This document shows, piece after piece, positions 36,818 through 43,018 of a stretch of 43,018 bases of DNA. Both the position numbers and the translations under genes were made by a program. Below the pieces are notes generated by a model, which was not told where the DNA came from, did not search any database, and was given only the letters and a program-made list of their open reading frames with translations. Origin of the DNA: Chloroflexota bacterium (GTDB lineage: Bacteria; Chloroflexota; Limnocylindria; Limnocylindrales; CSP1-4). Positions within the stretch are counted from its first letter, which is position 1; every line of letters begins with the position of its first letter. The DNA is taken from NCBI GenBank assembly GCA_003152165.1, contig PLZO01000087.1:1-43018 (forward strand), written 5' to 3'.

Positions 36818-37311
36818 GCGACCCGCTCGCGCTCGGCGAAACGCTTGTGGAGGGCGACCGCGGCCGGCGCCAGGACCACCGCAATTGCCGCGGAGTAGAG
36901 CGCACCAGGCAGGATGAGCTGGATTGGATCACCCACCTCGAGCTTGCCCCGGAGCGCCGTATACATCCCCAGGAACAGCAGGTCCGTCACGAAACTCAGG
37001 ACGAAGGTCGCGCCGATCGCTGTGACGATCCGGCCGCGCGGGATCAGCCGGGCGATCAGCGCGGCAATGCCGGTCGAGACGAGCAGCGTGAAGGCCGTCA
37101 GGCCGATTGGTCGCGGGGTTAGGAGATCGATCATCAGACCGCCAACGAATGCGAGCGTGATCCCACCTTCAGTGCTCCACGTAAACGTGGCGATGACGGC
37201 GACCACGAGGAGAAGATCCGGATAGGCCCCGTTGATACCGAGGTACTGGACGATGGTCAGCTGCAGGACCGCAGCCACCACGGCGACTACCGCGGCGAGT
37301 GGCAGACTCAT
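36811..37311 (-). CDS. mreD: Rod shape-determining protein MreD
   Basis: MSLPLAAVVAVVAAVLQLTIVQYLGINGAYPDLLLVVAVIATFTWSTEGGITLAFVGGLMIDLLTPRPIGLTAFTLL. Confidence 0.88.
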   Translation of the reverse strand: MSLPLAAVVAVVAAVLQLTIVQYLGINGAYPDLLLVVAVIATFTWSTEGGITLAFVGGLMIDLLTPRPIGLTAFTLLVSTGIAALIARLIPRGRIVTAIGATFVLSFVTDLLFLGMYTALRGKLEVGDPIQLILPGALYSAAIAVVLAPAAVALHKRFAERERVAW

Positions 37312-37553
37312 CTGGCGCGATCCTCGGCGAGGTGTCTGGCCCCTTGCCGGTGATCGGACGAGGCGACGATCGAGGTGACGGCTCCGGCCCGACCAGTATA
37401 CCGACCGACTCTGAATCCGGGCAATCGTGCTTCCGCCCGCCGGGCCGTGCCAGCCTTGCCGGCCGTGGTCTCGCCTGACGGCCACGCCATGATCGGCAAC
37501 GCCCGCCTCTCGAGGTAACGAGGGCCTGTGCAGTAGCGTATTCGTCCGCGAAC

Positions 37554-37569
37554 CGTTCCACGTGAAACA
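37554..37569. promoter_or_regulatory. parS-like centromere site (cgttccacgtgaaaca)
   Basis: 14/16 match to consensus TGTTTCACGTGAAACA, ~180 nt upstream of parA. Confidence 0.85.
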
Positions 37570-37702
37570 TCACGACGGACCGGCTTGACAACGAGCCAGG
37601 CAAGCGGTGAAGCGGATGATCTTGCCGCGAGGGAGAAGGACGCCGCCTGGGCCCTGGGATCTGCGGCGCCCGCTCAGGAAGGAGGCTCGAAGGGTCCCGC
37701 TT

Positions 37703-37711
37703 TGGTAGAAT
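37703..37711 (+). promoter_or_regulatory. Extended -10 promoter candidate (TGGTAGAAT) for parA operon
   Basis: TGnTAGAAT 36 nt upstream of the GTG at 37747; no convincing -35. Confidence 0.35.
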
Positions 37712-37746
37712 GGAGACGCGTGAATGACATCGGTCCGGGGTACTGA

Positions 37747-38636
37747 GTGGGCCAGACAATCGCCTGCGCCAACCAGAAGGGCGGCGTCGGAAAGACGACG
37801 ACGGTGGTGAACCTCGCCACTGATCTCGCTCTCGCCGGAGACCGGATCCTCGTCATCGATCTGGATCCTCAGGGTAACGCCACGAGTGGGCTGGGTGTCG
37901 ACCGGCGAACGGTCAGCCGCTCGATTTACGACGTCCTGGTGGATGGAGCCAGCATCGCCGATGCTGTGATTCCAATCGCGAGTACCGGAGTTGAGCTCAT
38001 TCCGTCGGCACCGGCACTGGCCGGAGCAGAAGTTGAGCTCGCCGCGATGAACAGTCGGGAGCGCCGCCTGGCTCGGGCGATTGGCCCGCTCGCCGACACC
38101 TACAACCTCATCCTGATCGACTGCGCACCATCGCTCGGGCTCCTCACGGTGAACGCGCTTACGGCTGCGGACTCGGTCCTCATTCCCCTCCAGTGCGAGT
38201 ACTACGCCCTCGAGGGGCTCGGCCAGCTCATCGGAACCATCCATCTCGTTCGCGACCACCTCAACCCGCGGCTCACGATCCAGGGAGTGCTCCTGACGAT
38301 GTACGACGCTCGGACGAACCTTTCCGCGGAGGTCCGCGCCGAGGTTCGCCGCCACCTTGGGCCGGCGGTCTACGACACCCTGATCCCGCGCAGCGTCCGC
38401 CTGTCCGAGGCACCCAGCCATGGCTTGCCGATCGCGCTCTACCAGGCCGACTCGAAGGGCGCCCGGGCCTATGGCGCGTTTTCGCGCGAGTTTCGCGCCC
38501 GGCTGTGGGCGGTCGATCCGGCCGCCACGCCCGACTCGAAGCCGGCCCGTGAGCCGATCCCGGTGATGACCAGTAGCGGAGCCGGCACGCCGCCCCACCC
38601 GACCAAGGCGCCGGCCACCCAGCCGGCAGGTGTCCA

Positions 38637-38640
<4 letters not shown>
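37747..38640 (+). CDS. parA: ParA/Soj chromosome-partitioning ATPase
   Basis: IACANQKGGVGKTTTVVNLATDLALAGDRILVIDLDPQGNATSGLGV...LILIDCAPSLGLLTVNAL. Confidence 0.97.
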
Positions 38641-41989
<3,349 letters not shown>

Positions 41990-41993
<4 letters not shown>

Positions 41994-42928
41994 CCAGCGG
42001 CTCAGCGATCACGGCGCGGGCCATTGCCTTCGTCGCAGCGAAGACGCCCGAGGCCGAGCGACTGGGCGGGCGGCTGGCGGAGCTCACGGCCGATCCCGAC
42101 GGGTTCAGCCGCGCGCTTTCGGGTGGCTTCGCAGGGTTGGCCGACCCGGAGTATCGCGAGGGTGAGCGCCGGATCGCGCCCGGTCTTGGGCCCACCTTCG
42201 GCGTGCGCTGGCCCTTGAATGCAGCCGTCGATCGAGGCTTCCGTCAGGCAACCCGGGGTGAGCGGCCAGCAGGCTACCTGGAGCTGTCCGAGCGGCTTTT
42301 TGCCCAGGCCGAGCTCGAGCCGCGCTGGTTCGCCTTCGAGCTCCTAGATCGACTCCTGCCGGTTGATCCGGAGCGGGCCTGGCAGCTCCTTCGGCGGGCG
42401 GCTCGGGAGGCCGCCGACTGGATCACGGTCGACGCACTTGCCCACCCCTATGGCCGGGGCATCCTGCTTGAGCCGTATCGCTGGGCCGAGCTCGAGCAGC
42501 TCGTCTACTCCCGGTCTCCTTGGGAGCGGCGGCTGATTGGCTCCACGATCGCAACGACGCCGTTCATCGACCGGCGGCTCGGTCGCGAGCGTCAGATCGC
42601 GGTCCACGGACTCGGGCTGATCGGTAGCCTGCTCGGCGACGCAGAGCCAAACGTGCAGAAGGCCCTGGCCTGGGCACTCCGTTCGCTGACCCTCGTCGAT
42701 CCGGAGCCCGTGCTCGCCTTCGTCGAGCGTGAGTCAGCGCGAGCCGCGGCGACGAACGACGGCCACCGAGCGTGGGTCCTGCGGGACGTGCTCGTCAAGC
42801 TGCCGGCAGCGCGAGCGTCAGCCATCAAGGCCCAGCTCGGCCTGATCCGCCGGCGTGCCGACGCTCCGGCTACGTCCGAAGCCGCGGCGCTCGGTGCCCT
42901 GGCACCCGCCGCCGCTACGCCAGTTTGA
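41990..42928 (+). CDS. HEAT-like / DNA alkylation repeat family protein
   Basis: GTG 41990; RLGGRLAELTADPDGFSRALSGGFAGLADPEYREGERRIAPGLGPTFGVRWPLNAAVDRGFRQ...WFAFELLDRLLPVDPERAWQLLRRAAREAADWITVDALA...WERRLIGSTIATTPF. Confidence 0.65.
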
Positions 42929-42950
42929 GCCGCCCAGGAGATCCTGAACC

Positions 42951-43018
42951 GTGACCGACGACATCGGCGACATTCGCTCGATCCGCATCGAGGACGAGAT
43001 GCGGGTGAGCTACCTCGA
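42951..43018 (+). CDS. gyrA: DNA gyrase subunit A, partial (N-terminus only)
   Basis: VTDDIGDIRSIRIEDEMRVSYLD matches the GyrA N-terminal (I)EDEMRxSYLDYAM motif; ribosome-binding aggag upstream. Confidence 0.88.
   Translation, partial: MTDDIGDIRSIRIEDEMRVSYL

Noticed and set aside
37570-38598. 342-aa minus-strand ORF
   Set aside because: Antisense to parA.

Overview
High-GC bacterial chromosomal window; gene content and order suggest a Chloroflexota-like organism (inference only). The minus-strand half (1-14.3 kb) is a housekeeping neighbourhood. In transcription order it runs rplU-rpmA-rpmE-DUF1385-prfA-prmC-HAD-threonylcarbamoyl-AMP synthase-glyA-wecA/mraY-like-atpZ/I-atpB(partial). It is interrupted by two large secreted or surface-type genes (PKD/proline-rich and cadherin-like) and by a small HTH/hairpin-rich island. 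An accessory region (14.5-25 kb) holds: a frameshifted DUF4297/Cap4-like nuclease-NACHT STAND gene that looks like anti-phage defence; two tandem PadR-membrane-protein cassettes with palindromic operator candidates; remnants of an Nramp transporter and an IS630-type transposase; topoisomerase IB; and a translationally coupled nucleotidyltransferase + EEP-phosphatase pair. The right part carries GGDEF, rhodanese, DinB-like, M20 peptidase, SIS, DUF2344, J-domain and Ca2+/Na+ antiporter genes, then rodA-mrdA-mreD, a parS-like site, and a tightly overlapping parA-parB-gyrB-hotdog-HEAT/DNA-alkylation-repeat-gyrA(partial) operon. I recognised no tRNA, rRNA or CRISPR. All assignments come from reading motifs by eye; no database search was run.
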